Part shown: positions 23,052 through 32,265 of the stretch, piece by piece
Numbering within the stretch: the first letter of the stretch is position 1
How the letters are laid out: each line of letters opens with the position of its first letter
Origin: Candidatus Aenigmarchaeota archaeon LH_S6
Lineage (GTDB): Archaea > Aenigmatarchaeota > Aenigmatarchaeia > QMZS01
DNA length: 38,369 nucleotides
NCBI GenBank assembly: GCA_023659935.1
Contig: JAGXOK010000005.1
Location: 1 to 38,369 of the forward strand
Direction of reading: 5' to 3'
Position numbers and translations under genes: made by a program
The notes under the pieces: generated by a model
What the model was told of the DNA's origin: nothing
The model's input: only the letters and a program-made list of their open reading frames with translations
The model's database searches: none

Positions 23052-24047
23052 ATGGAAGATAAAGAAAAAAACAAAATCGGTTTTTATGGGTCTGTGATTT
23101 TATTAATTATTCTAATAGTTGTCTCGGGTTATTCCTTATTCTCTGTTTACAAAAATTCTGAGAAGATGGCTTCCCGTTATGGGACAGGAATTTCAAAAAA
23201 CTGGGCTGATGCAATGAACTGGCTTAAAAACAACTCCCCTGAGTGTACAGTAATCACAACTTATTGGGACCCTGGTTACTGGATTGCAGCCCTCTCTGAA
23301 AGAAAAGTAATATACGATGGAGGAAGTCAAGGTAGTATAAGGCATACTCCAATTGATGAGTTGAACGGTTTAGATTGTGTATTGGACAGAGAGGGTTATA
23401 TAGAGGAAGAAGACGGAAAAGAATATTGCGTAACTTCAAGAATGCAGGATATGGCTGGAGTACTTTATACTTCAAATGAAACAAAGGCAGCAAAAATATT
23501 AGAAACTTACTTGGGAAACTGCTCAGAAATGTATGAATTAGCATCAAGTGATTTGATTGGAAAATCTCATTGGTGGAGTTATTTTTCAAACTGGGACCCT
23601 GAAAAAGGTAAAGGTAAAGCTTATGATTATGCCAAGGTAAGGCTACAAGATCAGAGAAAATTATTGCTTGAAAATGGTACTGCTCTAATTTATGGTCCAT
23701 TTAACCTAAAAATTATTTTTGAAAATAATACCCAGAAGTTTGAACCATTACTTTTACAGGAAGGAAAATATCATAAAATTAAACATCTGGTAATTACCAA
23801 AAACAATACCCACATGAAACTAAATTATTCAGATGCAACCGTCCCAGGAACTCTGTGGGTAGATCCAAGCATGAAGCTAGTAATCTATATGCCAGAGCAG
23901 ATTGAGAACTCTATGTTTACAAGAATGTTTTTCTACGATGGAGAAGGCTTGGAATATTTTGAGCCCGCTTATATAAATCCACAAGTAAAATTGTTCAAAT
24001 TTAATATTGAGAAGTTTAGGGAAGATTTAGAAGCTGGAAAGATTTAA
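23052..24047 (+). CDS. Stand-alone C-terminal domain of an STT3/AglB oligosaccharyltransferase
   Basis: A 331-residue protein with one N-terminal membrane helix (about residues 10-32) and then the AglB soluble region: WADAMNWLKNNSPECTVITT, directly followed by YWDPGYWIAALSERKVIYDG. TYWDPGYW corresponds to the WWDYG motif that recognises the Ser/Thr of the N-glycosylation sequon. A full AglB has 12-13 membrane helices with the catalytic Asp residues ahead of this region; none are present, and ychF ends 21 bases upstream. It is either a split subunit working with a membrane half elsewhere or a remnant. It has no frameshift and normal codon use, so it seems maintained. Confidence 0.8.
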   Translation: MEDKEKNKIGFYGSVILLIILIVVSGYSLFSVYKNSEKMASRYGTGISKNWADAMNWLKNNSPECTVITTYWDPGYWIAALSERKVIYDGGSQGSIRHTPIDELNGLDCVLDREGYIEEEDGKEYCVTSRMQDMAGVLYTSNETKAAKILETYLGNCSEMYELASSDLIGKSHWWSYFSNWDPEKGKGKAYDYAKVRLQDQRKLLLENGTALIYGPFNLKIIFENNTQKFEPLLLQEGKYHKIKHLVITKNNTHMKLNYSDATVPGTLWVDPSMKLVIYMPEQIENSMFTRMFFYDGEGLEYFEPAYINPQVKLFKFNIEKFREDLEAGKI

Positions 24048-24049
24048 GA

Positions 24050-24535
24050 ATGAAAACTATGCTAAATTTTACAAAGGAGTTTAAGTTTAAAAATTTTAAA
24101 TTATTTATTTTGGTTTTTATTCTAGTTTTCTTTAATTTGTCACCATTACTTGAAGCACATAATGAAACAGAGTATCCATTTTGTATTAATGGTAGTATTC
24201 CAGAAGGATATCTGTGTTGTAGGATTAATTAAACCAATAAAATATGTAATGTGGACTTACCTCTATATATACACTCACAAGACGAGGTTGGAGGTTATTA
24301 TCAGAAATAGTCAGAAAAATTTAGTGTTCTGAATATAATTTATGGTATAATTATAGGTACCATATTAGGTATTGCGATTGTATTTATCGTATCTCCCATA
24401 GACAGATATTTATCTAAGAAAATAAAATCTAAATGTAAAGAATTTATAGTCAGAATTATTATCTCTATTGTACTTTTAATATCAGCTATTTTTTTAGTAG
24501 AAAAACTTTTTAAATTAACAATCCACTTAATTTAA
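24050..24535 (+). pseudogene. Membrane protein gene with two in-frame stop codons
   Basis: One frame of 162 codons runs from ATG 24050 to TAA 24533, but holds TAA at 24230-24232 and TAG at 24308-24310. All three pieces look coding: a signal-like start (KLFILVFILVFFNLSPLLEA) and a Cys-containing segment (FCINGSIPEGYLCCRIN); then TNKICNVDLPLYIHSQDEVG; then SVLNIIYGIIIGTILGIAIV and a second helix VRIIISIVLLISAIFLVE. No frame change is needed, only the two stops. A decayed gene is the simplest reading. It starts 2 bases after the STT3-like gene, so it was probably part of that operon. No family recognised. Confidence 0.65.
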
Positions 24536-24550
24536 TTTTTTTGGGGATAA

Positions 24551-26467
24551 TTATTTTATAATCCCCCTAATCTCCTCAACACAATCAGGATTAGAAAGAG
24601 TACTCAAATCACCTAAATTTTCACCTGTAAACAATTTCCTCAAAATTCTTCTCATTATTTTTCCTGACCTCGTCTTTGGTAATTCTTTAACAAAATAAAC
24701 TTGAGAAAGTCTCGCTGTCTTTCCAATTTCTTTTTCAACTCTCCCTGCCAATTCCTTTTTTATCTTATTATTAGGTTTTCCAGATTTTAAAACAACAAAG
24801 GCTACAGGAACTTCCCCTTTTATCTCGTGAGACACTCCAATAATAGCAACTTCACTAACTTTTTTATTTGAATCAATTATATTTTCTAATTCTCCAGTTG
24901 ATAATCTGTGTCCTGCAACTTTTATAACATCATCTGCTCTCCCAACAATCCTTACCAATCCTTTCTTATCTTTGTAAGCTATGTCCTCAGTAAAATAAAC
25001 TTTGTCTCCATACTCACCAAAATAAGTTTTCTTGTATTTCTTAGGATTTTTGTAAACACCCCTCAATATTCCAGGGCTGAAAGGAGGTAAAATTACAAGA
25101 TTTCCTTTCTGGTTTGCTTTAACTTTCTTCCCTTTGTTATCCAAAATGTCTGTTTGCACACCTGGGAAAGGCATTCCCGCAAAGGTTGGTTTGAAAGGTC
25201 CCACTCCTGGTAAGGAGGTAATTAAAATTCCACCAGTCTCAGTTTGCCACCAAGTATCCAAGACAGGGCAACTTTCTTTTCCAACTTGAGCAAAAAACCA
25301 TTTCCAAGCTTCCTCATTTATTGGTTCTCCAACAGAAGCAATTAATTGCAAAGTCTTCAAGTTTTCCTTTACTTTTCCCACTTCCTTCTCAAACATTCTT
25401 ATTGCGGTTGGAGCAGTGTAAAAAGTTGTTACACCATATTTTTCTATTATATGACACCATCTGTCTAAAGAAGGATAATCAGGAGCACCTTCATATAAGA
25501 CAAAGGTAGTACCATTCAGTAAAGGGCCATAACAGGAGTAAGTATGGCCTGTTATCCAACCAACATCAGCAGTACTCCAAAAAATATCATCCTCCCATAA
25601 ATCAAAAATTAACTTCGCAGTCCAGTAAGTTTGCACAGTATATCCCCCACAAGCATGCATCACTCCTTTTGGTTTTCCTGTGCTTCCACTAGTAAACAAA
25701 ATAAATAATTTATCCTCTGAGTTCATTTGTTCTGGTTTACAATAATCTGATTGCTCTTTAATTAAGTCATCAAAAAAACAATCTCTTCCTTTAACAAATT
25801 TTATTTTGTTACTTGCCCTCCTTACAACAACCACTTTTTTAACCTTTGTTTCTTTAATTCCTTTATCAGCGCTATCCTTTAAATTAATTATTTTACCCCT
25901 TCTATAATATCCGTCACATGTTATTAAAACTTTAGCATCTATTTCCTGCATCCTTATTTTCAGGGCATTGGAAGAAAAAGCAGAAAACACAACAGAGTGG
26001 ATTGCTCCAATTCTTGCACAGGCAAGCATAGATATTATTGTTTCAGGAATCATTGGCAGGTAAATTCCTACTCTATCACCTTTTTTTACTCCTAACTTTT
26101 TAAGAGCATTAGCAGTTTTGTTTACTTTTCTGTATAGCTCATAATAGGTTAATTTTATCTCCCTCTCTCCAAGAGGTTCTGGCTCAAAAATCAGAGCAAC
26201 CTTATTTCTTCTTTTTTCAAGATTTCTCTCAAGACAATTATAAGAAATATTTATTTTACCTCCCTGAAACCATTGAAAATAAGGAGGTTTGTGAACAAAA
26301 GTTTTATTCCATTTTTTAAACCAATACAATTCCTTAGCAAGTTTCCCCCAGAACTTTATTGGATTTTTGCTTGCTTCTTTATAAATAGAATTATTATTTA
26401 TCCAAGCCTTTTTTTTAAATTCTTTATCTGGAAAATACAATTTCCCTCTCTTTATCAGTTTTCCCAT
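24551..26467 (-). CDS. acs: Acetyl-CoA synthetase (AMP-forming)
   Basis: A 638-residue adenylate-forming enzyme. The P-loop-like motif is LFILFTSGSTGKPKGVMHA, the A5 region is LDTWWQTETGG (ACS-type), and the catalytic Lys is in TRSGKIMRRIL near the C-terminus. The N-terminal part (FHKPPYFQW-like VHKPPYFQWF, GGKINISYNCLER) and length fit ACS rather than a fatty-acyl ligase. It activates acetate with ATP and CoA. Many DPANN and euryarchaea instead use ADP-forming acetyl-CoA synthetase, so the AMP type here suggests acetate assimilation or supply of acetyl-CoA. Monocistronic. Confidence 0.95.
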   Translation of the reverse strand: MGKLIKRGKLYFPDKEFKKKAWINNNSIYKEASKNPIKFWGKLAKELYWFKKWNKTFVHKPPYFQWFQGGKINISYNCLERNLEKRRNKVALIFEPEPLGEREIKLTYYELYRKVNKTANALKKLGVKKGDRVGIYLPMIPETIISMLACARIGAIHSVVFSAFSSNALKIRMQEIDAKVLITCDGYYRRGKIINLKDSADKGIKETKVKKVVVVRRASNKIKFVKGRDCFFDDLIKEQSDYCKPEQMNSEDKLFILFTSGSTGKPKGVMHACGGYTVQTYWTAKLIFDLWEDDIFWSTADVGWITGHTYSCYGPLLNGTTFVLYEGAPDYPSLDRWCHIIEKYGVTTFYTAPTAIRMFEKEVGKVKENLKTLQLIASVGEPINEEAWKWFFAQVGKESCPVLDTWWQTETGGILITSLPGVGPFKPTFAGMPFPGVQTDILDNKGKKVKANQKGNLVILPPFSPGILRGVYKNPKKYKKTYFGEYGDKVYFTEDIAYKDKKGLVRIVGRADDVIKVAGHRLSTGELENIIDSNKKVSEVAIIGVSHEIKGEVPVAFVVLKSGKPNNKIKKELAGRVEKEIGKTARLSQVYFVKELPKTRSGKIMRRILRKLFTGENLGDLSTLSNPDCVEEIRGIIK

Positions 26468-26524
26468 AAATATTCAATTCTTTTAATATAAAAGTTAACA
26501 AAAATGAAAATAAAAAATAGGTAT

Positions 26525-26755
26525 TTAGAGTTCTTTTATTTTTTCTGCTATGAACTCTCTTAATTCTTCATTGCCTGCTGGTACTGCTATAGATTTTTTA
26601 TATCTCCTGCTTCCATCTGGGGTAAAAAATCCCCGAGCTATTTGCACAAATTCATTTTCCCCGTTTTCACTTTTTGCCAATTTCCTCGCTATTTCTAGGA
26701 AGTTATTTGTTCCGAATTTTCTTTCTTCACTTTTCAGTGTTTCAAATTCAACCAT
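26525..26755 (-). CDS. Small conserved-looking protein of unknown function
   Basis: A 76-residue protein: MVEFETLKSEERKFGTNNFL, then ENEFVQIARGFFTPDGSRRY and GNEELREFIAEKIKEL. It has balanced charges, no cysteines and no membrane segment, and is predicted to be a small alpha/beta domain. It has its own AT-rich promoter region upstream. I recognise no characterised family; the regular sequence and normal codon use support a real gene. Confidence 0.65.
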   Translation of the reverse strand: MVEFETLKSEERKFGTNNFLEIARKLAKSENGENEFVQIARGFFTPDGSRRYKKSIAVPAGNEELREFIAEKIKEL

Positions 26756-26851
26756 TTGTTTTCACTAAAATAATTTGTTTTTAAACTTTAAATAGATAAC
26801 CATTTTAAAAAAGCTTAAGATATAGGGAATTAATTAAAACCAATAGCTATT

Positions 26852-29815
26852 ATGAGATATAAAGGGATTTCTCATTCTTTAGAAATTTTGATTGGCTTAA
26901 TTGTCTGTGTATTTATTTTGATGATTGCCCTTAAACTTTTAGGTGTTTACAGTGACTACCAATATGAACAGCAGGCACAAATCACAGCAAAAAATCTACA
27001 GACTGCAATGAATAGAGTATGTGTTTCTGGGCAGCCGATGGAAGTAAATGTTAATTTTCCTCAGGAATTAACAAGTGGGGGAAAGGCTACGAACCCTATA
27101 AGTCTTATTTTGGATAAATTTACCGGAAGGAAAGATGCAGTTACAAATGCTCTCAGGTATATGACTGCTCTACAATCCTATGGAGATCCCTGGTATGTTA
27201 TTTATTATGAAGATTTTCCTCAGGAAGAAGATGCTGGGTGGACTGGTTGGAGTGAAGTTGCTGCTATGAGGACGACTTCTATGGTAATGAGAGGAATAAC
27301 TGTCGCTTCTTGTGCCATGAATCTAATTCCTTTTTCAGGAGTCGGAAAGAGAATAAGTAGATTTGTTACCAAATTATCTGAAAGAGAAGGTAAGATTGCA
27401 AAACTGGCAAAAGCTGCAATAAAAATTTCAAGAAAAGCAAGAGCAACAGGAAGAGCTGTATCAAAAGTAAAAAACGTGGGAAAACTTTTAAATGCTCAAA
27501 AAACTAAATTAGCAAAAAAAATGTTCTTCAAAGAAATTGGAAAGAAAATTAGAGGAAAAGTAAATGTTGGCAAAGCTTGGTTATGGATTAAAGGCAAATC
27601 TATTAAACCGTTAACACGTCATCTTACAGAAAGTTCTAAATTGATAGAAGTTTATAGAGGATTTTTTAAAGTTGGAAATAAGCTTAAATCTGTTAGTGAT
27701 AGTGCAAATAATGTAGTCAAGAAATTAAGAGAAGTTGCAGATAAGGGTTTATATAAAGAAGTATCTAATGAAGAAATTAGAAAGGATGCAATAAACTTAA
27801 AGGCACTTAGTAATCCAAAACTTAGGACAAGAAAAGGAGCCTTGAGGGCTCTTGGTGTCTCAGATGTAAATAACTTCTATAAGAAGATTGGTAGGAAAGG
27901 AAAGAGATTTATGAATGAACTCGACTCAGATGAAATTAAAGCTATGTTACCAGAAGATGAGCACAGAGTACTTAAGGATTTAGCTCGAAAACTTGAAAAA
28001 AAAAGAGTTCCTAATAAAAAAGATATAGAAAATGCAAGGGGTATCATGGCAAGACTTGAGGCTAAAGGTTCTTGTAGGGGAGGAGGATGCAAAAAAATTA
28101 ATTCTTATCTGGATGTAACAGAAGACTACACAAATTTGCATAGGATGGGGGAAACTTTGAACAAAGAGAATCTAATTGATGATGCTTTTTCTTTCAGATA
28201 TACAAGATCTATTTTATTGGCAGAAGCAAGTGAACCTTTTGCTTCTGGTTTACCTGGACTTGCAGCATATATTGCGAGAGCTGCAAAAAGGGGCATGGTA
28301 TTTAGAGGGGGTCCAATCGCTACAAAATGGGGTATTTGGCATGGTTCTTCTTTTGTTTTTAGTAAGGCCCTCTCTCTTGCAGATGTATCTATGTTGAAGT
28401 TCTCTCCCTGTTCAGACCATGCTCTCTGTCTAAAATCTCAGGTAAATCCTTCAATAACAATCTATCCTTTAGATGAATGTAAAGAGGCAGGAATTGATTA
28501 CATACAGTTGGATAAATATCCTCCTGGAGAAGAAGGTGTACTTGGGTTTACAAGATGGATAGATTCTGTTACTGGTTCTTCCCCTGTTTCAAAGTTTTAT
28601 ACAGCAAGTCCCTGCGAAGGGAAATTAAAAATAGAAAAAAAAGAGTGTGAATGCTCAGGGGTCCAAAAACCTTATTTTGATTATAGTTCTCAGGATGTTT
28701 TTATCTTTGATTGTGTTCTGACATCAACAACAGAAGCAGAGTGTAATTTCACAAAGTATATGGACTATCTTAATGAAACAGAAGATCTGGGCCTAGTAAC
28801 AAAAAGTTCCTCGAGTTCCTCGGAGATAAATGTGAGTGAAATAACAAATAGCACAGGTCATTTTATAAAATACAATGTATCTGTTGATTTCAATGATGAA
28901 ATATGGGATCAAGGATACAAAGACTTTAAAAGTACAGAAGACCCCAGACCATTTAAATGTACAAAATATGTTACAGATACTGATCATCCTTTCTCTTGTG
29001 AATTTTCTATGCCTTCAATACCTTTCCATACAACAAAATGTGAGGGTAGTAATCTCTGGTTAGAATGCACAAATTGGACAGAAGGAGACACAGAAACAAA
29101 AGAATTGCCTGGGATGGAAGAAAAAACAGAAGTTGAAATCACAGAATGGTTTTGTGTACAATGGAATTTAACAGATTATGGAGCAGAGGAAAATACAGCC
29201 AAAATAATTAATGTGAGTGAGGAGTATGAGTGGGGGTGGGGTGGGCTAGATGGTCCTTCAGACACAGAAATAAAAAATAATTTAAATTCCACCCTAAACG
29301 AGGGAACCCCTCCAGGAAGTGCATGGAATATTAGTGACCCAGACGCATATTATAACTCTGTAATAGGAAATGTAATTAAAGCAATTAAGAATACTTCAGA
29401 AATAGAATTGAACAAAGGGGAGGACCCAAATAATGCAAGTATAAACGCGTTATATATGCATAATCTATATCCTAAAGATAAAACTCCTTGCTTAAGAGTT
29501 ACTTATATTAAGGATGATACCAAAGGTTTTTGTTATAGTTCCCCACCAAATGGAGAATTTTTAGAAGAAATAGGTACTATGGCTGGTTCTATAGTAACGC
29601 AAGCGACTCTGGAAGCAGGAGGAGCTGCATTGTGTGGACTATCGTCAATACCAACAGGAGGTACTACTGCTGTGGCTTGCGAAAAAGCTGCAAGTTTTGC
29701 AGCTTGTGAGATAGGGAATATGGTAATGTGGTATGGTCAAAATCAAGTAGCCGAACATAGAGAAGCAAGATTATGGCCTCACAACACTTTTTTCGGCAAG
29801 TATTACACAAAATAG
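26852..29815 (+). CDS. Large surface protein with pilin-like anchor and many N-glycosylation sequons
   Basis: A 987-residue protein. The leader MRYKGISHSLEILIGLIVCV has a KG site followed by SLE and a hydrophobic helix, like the small protein at 21568. Residues about 155-420 are strongly basic and helical (long Lys/Arg-rich stretches). The C-terminal half (about 540-960) is acidic, Cys-rich (for example KKECECSGVQ, EFSMP...TKCEG) and carries numerous NxS/T sequons (NVSEITNST, NWTEGD, NLTDYG, NSTLNEG, NISDPD, NTSEIE). A second hydrophobic stretch lies at about 930-965 (GTMAGSIVTQATLEAGGAAL). It is likely exposed outside the cell. No homologue recognised. It is flanked by its own promoter (26800-26850). 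Confidence 0.7.
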   Translation: MRYKGISHSLEILIGLIVCVFILMIALKLLGVYSDYQYEQQAQITAKNLQTAMNRVCVSGQPMEVNVNFPQELTSGGKATNPISLILDKFTGRKDAVTNALRYMTALQSYGDPWYVIYYEDFPQEEDAGWTGWSEVAAMRTTSMVMRGITVASCAMNLIPFSGVGKRISRFVTKLSEREGKIAKLAKAAIKISRKARATGRAVSKVKNVGKLLNAQKTKLAKKMFFKEIGKKIRGKVNVGKAWLWIKGKSIKPLTRHLTESSKLIEVYRGFFKVGNKLKSVSDSANNVVKKLREVADKGLYKEVSNEEIRKDAINLKALSNPKLRTRKGALRALGVSDVNNFYKKIGRKGKRFMNELDSDEIKAMLPEDEHRVLKDLARKLEKKRVPNKKDIENARGIMARLEAKGSCRGGGCKKINSYLDVTEDYTNLHRMGETLNKENLIDDAFSFRYTRSILLAEASEPFASGLPGLAAYIARAAKRGMVFRGGPIATKWGIWHGSSFVFSKALSLADVSMLKFSPCSDHALCLKSQVNPSITIYPLDECKEAGIDYIQLDKYPPGEEGVLGFTRWIDSVTGSSPVSKFYTASPCEGKLKIEKKECECSGVQKPYFDYSSQDVFIFDCVLTSTTEAECNFTKYMDYLNETEDLGLVTKSSSSSSEINVSEITNSTGHFIKYNVSVDFNDEIWDQGYKDFKSTEDPRPFKCTKYVTDTDHPFSCEFSMPSIPFHTTKCEGSNLWLECTNWTEGDTETKELPGMEEKTEVEITEWFCVQWNLTDYGAEENTAKIINVSEEYEWGWGGLDGPSDTEIKNNLNSTLNEGTPPGSAWNISDPDAYYNSVIGNVIKAIKNTSEIELNKGEDPNNASINALYMHNLYPKDKTPCLRVTYIKDDTKGFCYSSPPNGEFLEEIGTMAGSIVTQATLEAGGAALCGLSSIPTGGTTAVACEKAASFAACEIGNMVMWYGQNQVAEHREARLWPHNTFFGKYYTK

Positions 29816-29953
29816 AACATTTTTTATTAATTAAAAAGGTCTCTACCCCAAAAAGCAATGGAACACTTTATTGGTTAAATTAAGAAATAATGTCCTCCAG
29901 ACCCCATTATTTTTGGAAAACAATGGTATTAATACTCTTAAATAACTATTTTT

Positions 29954-31165
29954 ATGATAGAGTTAACATCTTTAAACAGGCACTGGGAAAAGGGGTTTAA
30001 TTATAATTTCCCAAAGAAGAGATTACTCTATGAGAAAATAATTCCTTTTTTAAACAAAAGATTTATTATTTCTATAGTTGGGTTGAGGAGAACAGGAAAA
30101 ACAACAATAATGAAGCAGATAATAGATTATCTCACTAAAAATATTAACAGAAAAAGGATATTATATTATTCCTTTGATGAACCTGCAGAATTAAAAGAAG
30201 TTATTGAGAATTATTTAAAAATAAGTGGATACTCTGTTGAGGACAAGTTATACATGTTTTTAGATGAAATTCAAAAAGTTGAAGACTGGCAAAATAAAAT
30301 TAAGATTTATTATGACAATTATCCAAATATAAAATTTATTGTTTCGGGTTCTTCAAGTCTGCACATAAGAAAAAAAGCAGAATCTTTGGCAGGAAGAATA
30401 ATAGAGTTTGAACTTGAGCCTTTGTCTTTTAAAGAATATCTTATTTTTAAAGAAAAAGAAGATTGGATAGATAACCAAAAACTTTTTGCTAATAACCTAA
30501 GAGAAGAATTCGAGAAATATATTTTTAGGCAGTTTATAGAAATTATAGATGAAGATTTAGAGACTATAAAACAATATGTAGAAAGTATAATTAGAAAAAT
30601 TATTTTTGAGGATATTCCTTTTATTTATCCTGTTGAGCAACCACAGGTTTTATTGAGAGTAATGCAGATAGTTGCAAACAACCCTGGAATGTTACTAAAT
30701 TACAAAAATTTATCCTCTGATTTAAATATAAATGAAAAAACATTATCTAATTATATTGAATATATGGAGAAAGCATACTTATTAGATAAACTATATAATT
30801 TTTCTAAGAATCTTCTAACAACAGAGAAAAAGCTAAAAAAAGTTTATCTAAAAACAAGTTCCTTCTGTACCACCAGTTTTTCAAATTTAAATAAACTTAT
30901 AGAAAATAGTGTAGTAATTCAGTTAAAAAGCAAATTTTTCTGGAGACAAAATTTTGAAGTTGACTGTATTTTAGTAAATGATAAAAAGATCGTCCCTTTG
31001 GAAGTTAAATATAAAGATGACATAAAACAAAAAGATATTAAAGGGATAAAAAAGTTTATTGATAAATATGATATTGCCAAAGGCTTTATATTGACAAGAA
31101 ATCTTGAGAAAGAGGAAGGAAACTTGAAGTATATTCCAGTATGGAAATATTTATTAAATTTTTAA
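29954..31165 (+). CDS. AAA_14/DUF4143-type ATPase
   Basis: A 403-residue protein of a family common in archaea and bacteria. Walker A is GLRRTGKTTIMKQ (about residue 43), Walker B is YMFLDEIQKVEDW, sensor-like SGSSSLHIRKKAESLAGR. A winged-helix segment (LSSDLNINEKTLSNYIEYME) follows, and the C-terminal DUF4143 part ends with a PD-(D/E)XK-like strand pair (NFEVDCILVNDKKIVPLEVK). The biological role is not established; members are often found singly and in multiple copies and have been suspected of mobile or defence functions. It stands alone, between the surface-protein gene and aEF1B. The 138 bases before it hold no gene. Confidence 0.88.
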   Translation: MIELTSLNRHWEKGFNYNFPKKRLLYEKIIPFLNKRFIISIVGLRRTGKTTIMKQIIDYLTKNINRKRILYYSFDEPAELKEVIENYLKISGYSVEDKLYMFLDEIQKVEDWQNKIKIYYDNYPNIKFIVSGSSSLHIRKKAESLAGRIIEFELEPLSFKEYLIFKEKEDWIDNQKLFANNLREEFEKYIFRQFIEIIDEDLETIKQYVESIIRKIIFEDIPFIYPVEQPQVLLRVMQIVANNPGMLLNYKNLSSDLNINEKTLSNYIEYMEKAYLLDKLYNFSKNLLTTEKKLKKVYLKTSSFCTTSFSNLNKLIENSVVIQLKSKFFWRQNFEVDCILVNDKKIVPLEVKYKDDIKQKDIKGIKKFIDKYDIAKGFILTRNLEKEEGNLKYIPVWKYLLNF

Positions 31166-31169
31166 TTAT

Positions 31170-31415
31170 TTAGATCAAACTCGTTCCTTCAACCTGAAGA
31201 GAATTTATCCCTTCTATTTTTTCTATTTTCTTTTCTAATTCCTCAATACTATTTGGTTTGTCTTCAAGAACAAAAACAACTTTTAAAGAAACAATACCAA
31301 AACCGATCTCTTCCTCTTTTATCTCTTTTGCTCCTAACTCTGATAATTCTTCTTTAATTTTTTCTTTTTTCTCCAAGTCGGGATTTATTTTATATACAAC
31401 AGCAACTTCTCCCAT
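31170..31415 (-). CDS. Elongation factor 1-beta (nucleotide exchange factor for aEF1A)
   Basis: An 81-residue archaeal aEF1B: VAVVYKINPDLEKKEKIKEE, then EEIGFGIVSLKVVFVLEDK and SLQVEGTSLI. It is the guanine-nucleotide exchange factor that recharges aEF1A with GTP. Its start overlaps by one base the stop of the upstream zinc-ribbon gene (TAATG arrangement), the standard archaeal pairing. Confidence 0.95.
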   Translation of the reverse strand: MGEVAVVYKINPDLEKKEKIKEELSELGAKEIKEEEIGFGIVSLKVVFVLEDKPNSIEELEKKIEKIEGINSLQVEGTSLI

Positions 31416-31579
31416 TATGGACCCTCAAACCCGCAGTTTTTGCAAATATAGATCTTAGAATTTTTCCTGCAGACATCACATCTTATAATCTCTTGTTTCC
31501 TACACTTTGGACACATAAATCTCACAAAATTTTCTCCTATTACACCTTTTCCGCAACTTGTACAATACAAATTCTCCAT
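31415..31579 (-). CDS. Zinc-ribbon RNA-binding-type protein
   Basis: A 54-residue protein made of two CxxC pairs plus two more: YCTSCGKGV, MCPKCRKQ, CDVCRKN, CKNCGFEG. This four-CxxC layout is that of the small archaeal zinc-ribbon proteins regularly encoded just before aEF1B (DUF1610-like). Their function is not settled, though an RNA-associated role is suspected. It is too short for many gene finders. Confidence 0.88.
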   Translation of the reverse strand: MENLYCTSCGKGVIGENFVRFMCPKCRKQEIIRCDVCRKNSKIYICKNCGFEGP

Positions 31580-31632
31580 ATAAACTCTTCTTTTTAAAAA
31601 AAATAAAAGGTTTAACCTAAAAATATTTTTCT

Positions 31633-32262
31633 TTATACTGTAAAATCTTTTCTAAAGGGCTGCAAAGGAACAAAACTAAAACCAAAAAATTCCTTTTCTT
31701 CAAATTTATTTGGTTTTCTAATCACTAAAAAGATTGAGTTCCTAACTGGTATAACCAACCTTCCTCTAATTCTTAATTGCCCTCTCAGTTCAGTTGGAAT
31801 TTTATCTGCTGCTGCAGAAACCAGGATTTTGTCAAATGGTGCTTTTTCATGAAAACCCGCTGAACCATTCTTACAACTAAATTTCGCAATTCCTTTTTTA
31901 ACAAAATTATATTTTGCTGTGTTCCTTTCACCAATATCCTTTAATTCTTTTTTTATTTCTATCGCATAAACTCGTCCTTTATCTCCAACAATCTTAGATA
32001 ATAGGGCTGTTGTCCAACCAGAACCAGAGCCTATATCCAAAATCTTATCTCCTTTTTTTGGAAGTAAAAGTTCAAGCATAAAAGCAACTGTTAGAGGCTG
32101 TGAAATTGTCTGTCCAAAACCAATTGGCAGAGGCTCATTTACTTCACTGGAATTTTTTAAATCCTCAGGCAAAAAATCCTCTCTTCTTATTTTCTTAAAA
32201 GCAGAAATTATTTCAGGTGTTTTTAAATAACCTTGTTTTATCAATTCATTAAGGGTAGCCAT
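31633..32262 (-). CDS. pcm: Protein-L-isoaspartate O-methyltransferase
   Basis: A 209-residue PCMT. RREDFLPEDL and GFGQTISQPLTVAFMLELL are the substrate-side motifs, and KILDIGSGSGWTTALLSKI binds SAM. VSAAADKIPTELRGQLRIRG completes the family core. It repairs isoaspartyl damage in aged proteins, a common feature in archaea of warm habitats. It starts 3 bases after the DUF1003 gene, forming an operon. Confidence 0.94.
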   Translation of the reverse strand: MATLNELIKQGYLKTPEIISAFKKIRREDFLPEDLKNSSEVNEPLPIGFGQTISQPLTVAFMLELLLPKKGDKILDIGSGSGWTTALLSKIVGDKGRVYAIEIKKELKDIGERNTAKYNFVKKGIAKFSCKNGSAGFHEKAPFDKILVSAAADKIPTELRGQLRIRGRLVIPVRNSIFLVIRKPNKFEEKEFFGFSFVPLQPFRKDFTV

Positions 32263-32265
32263 AAA

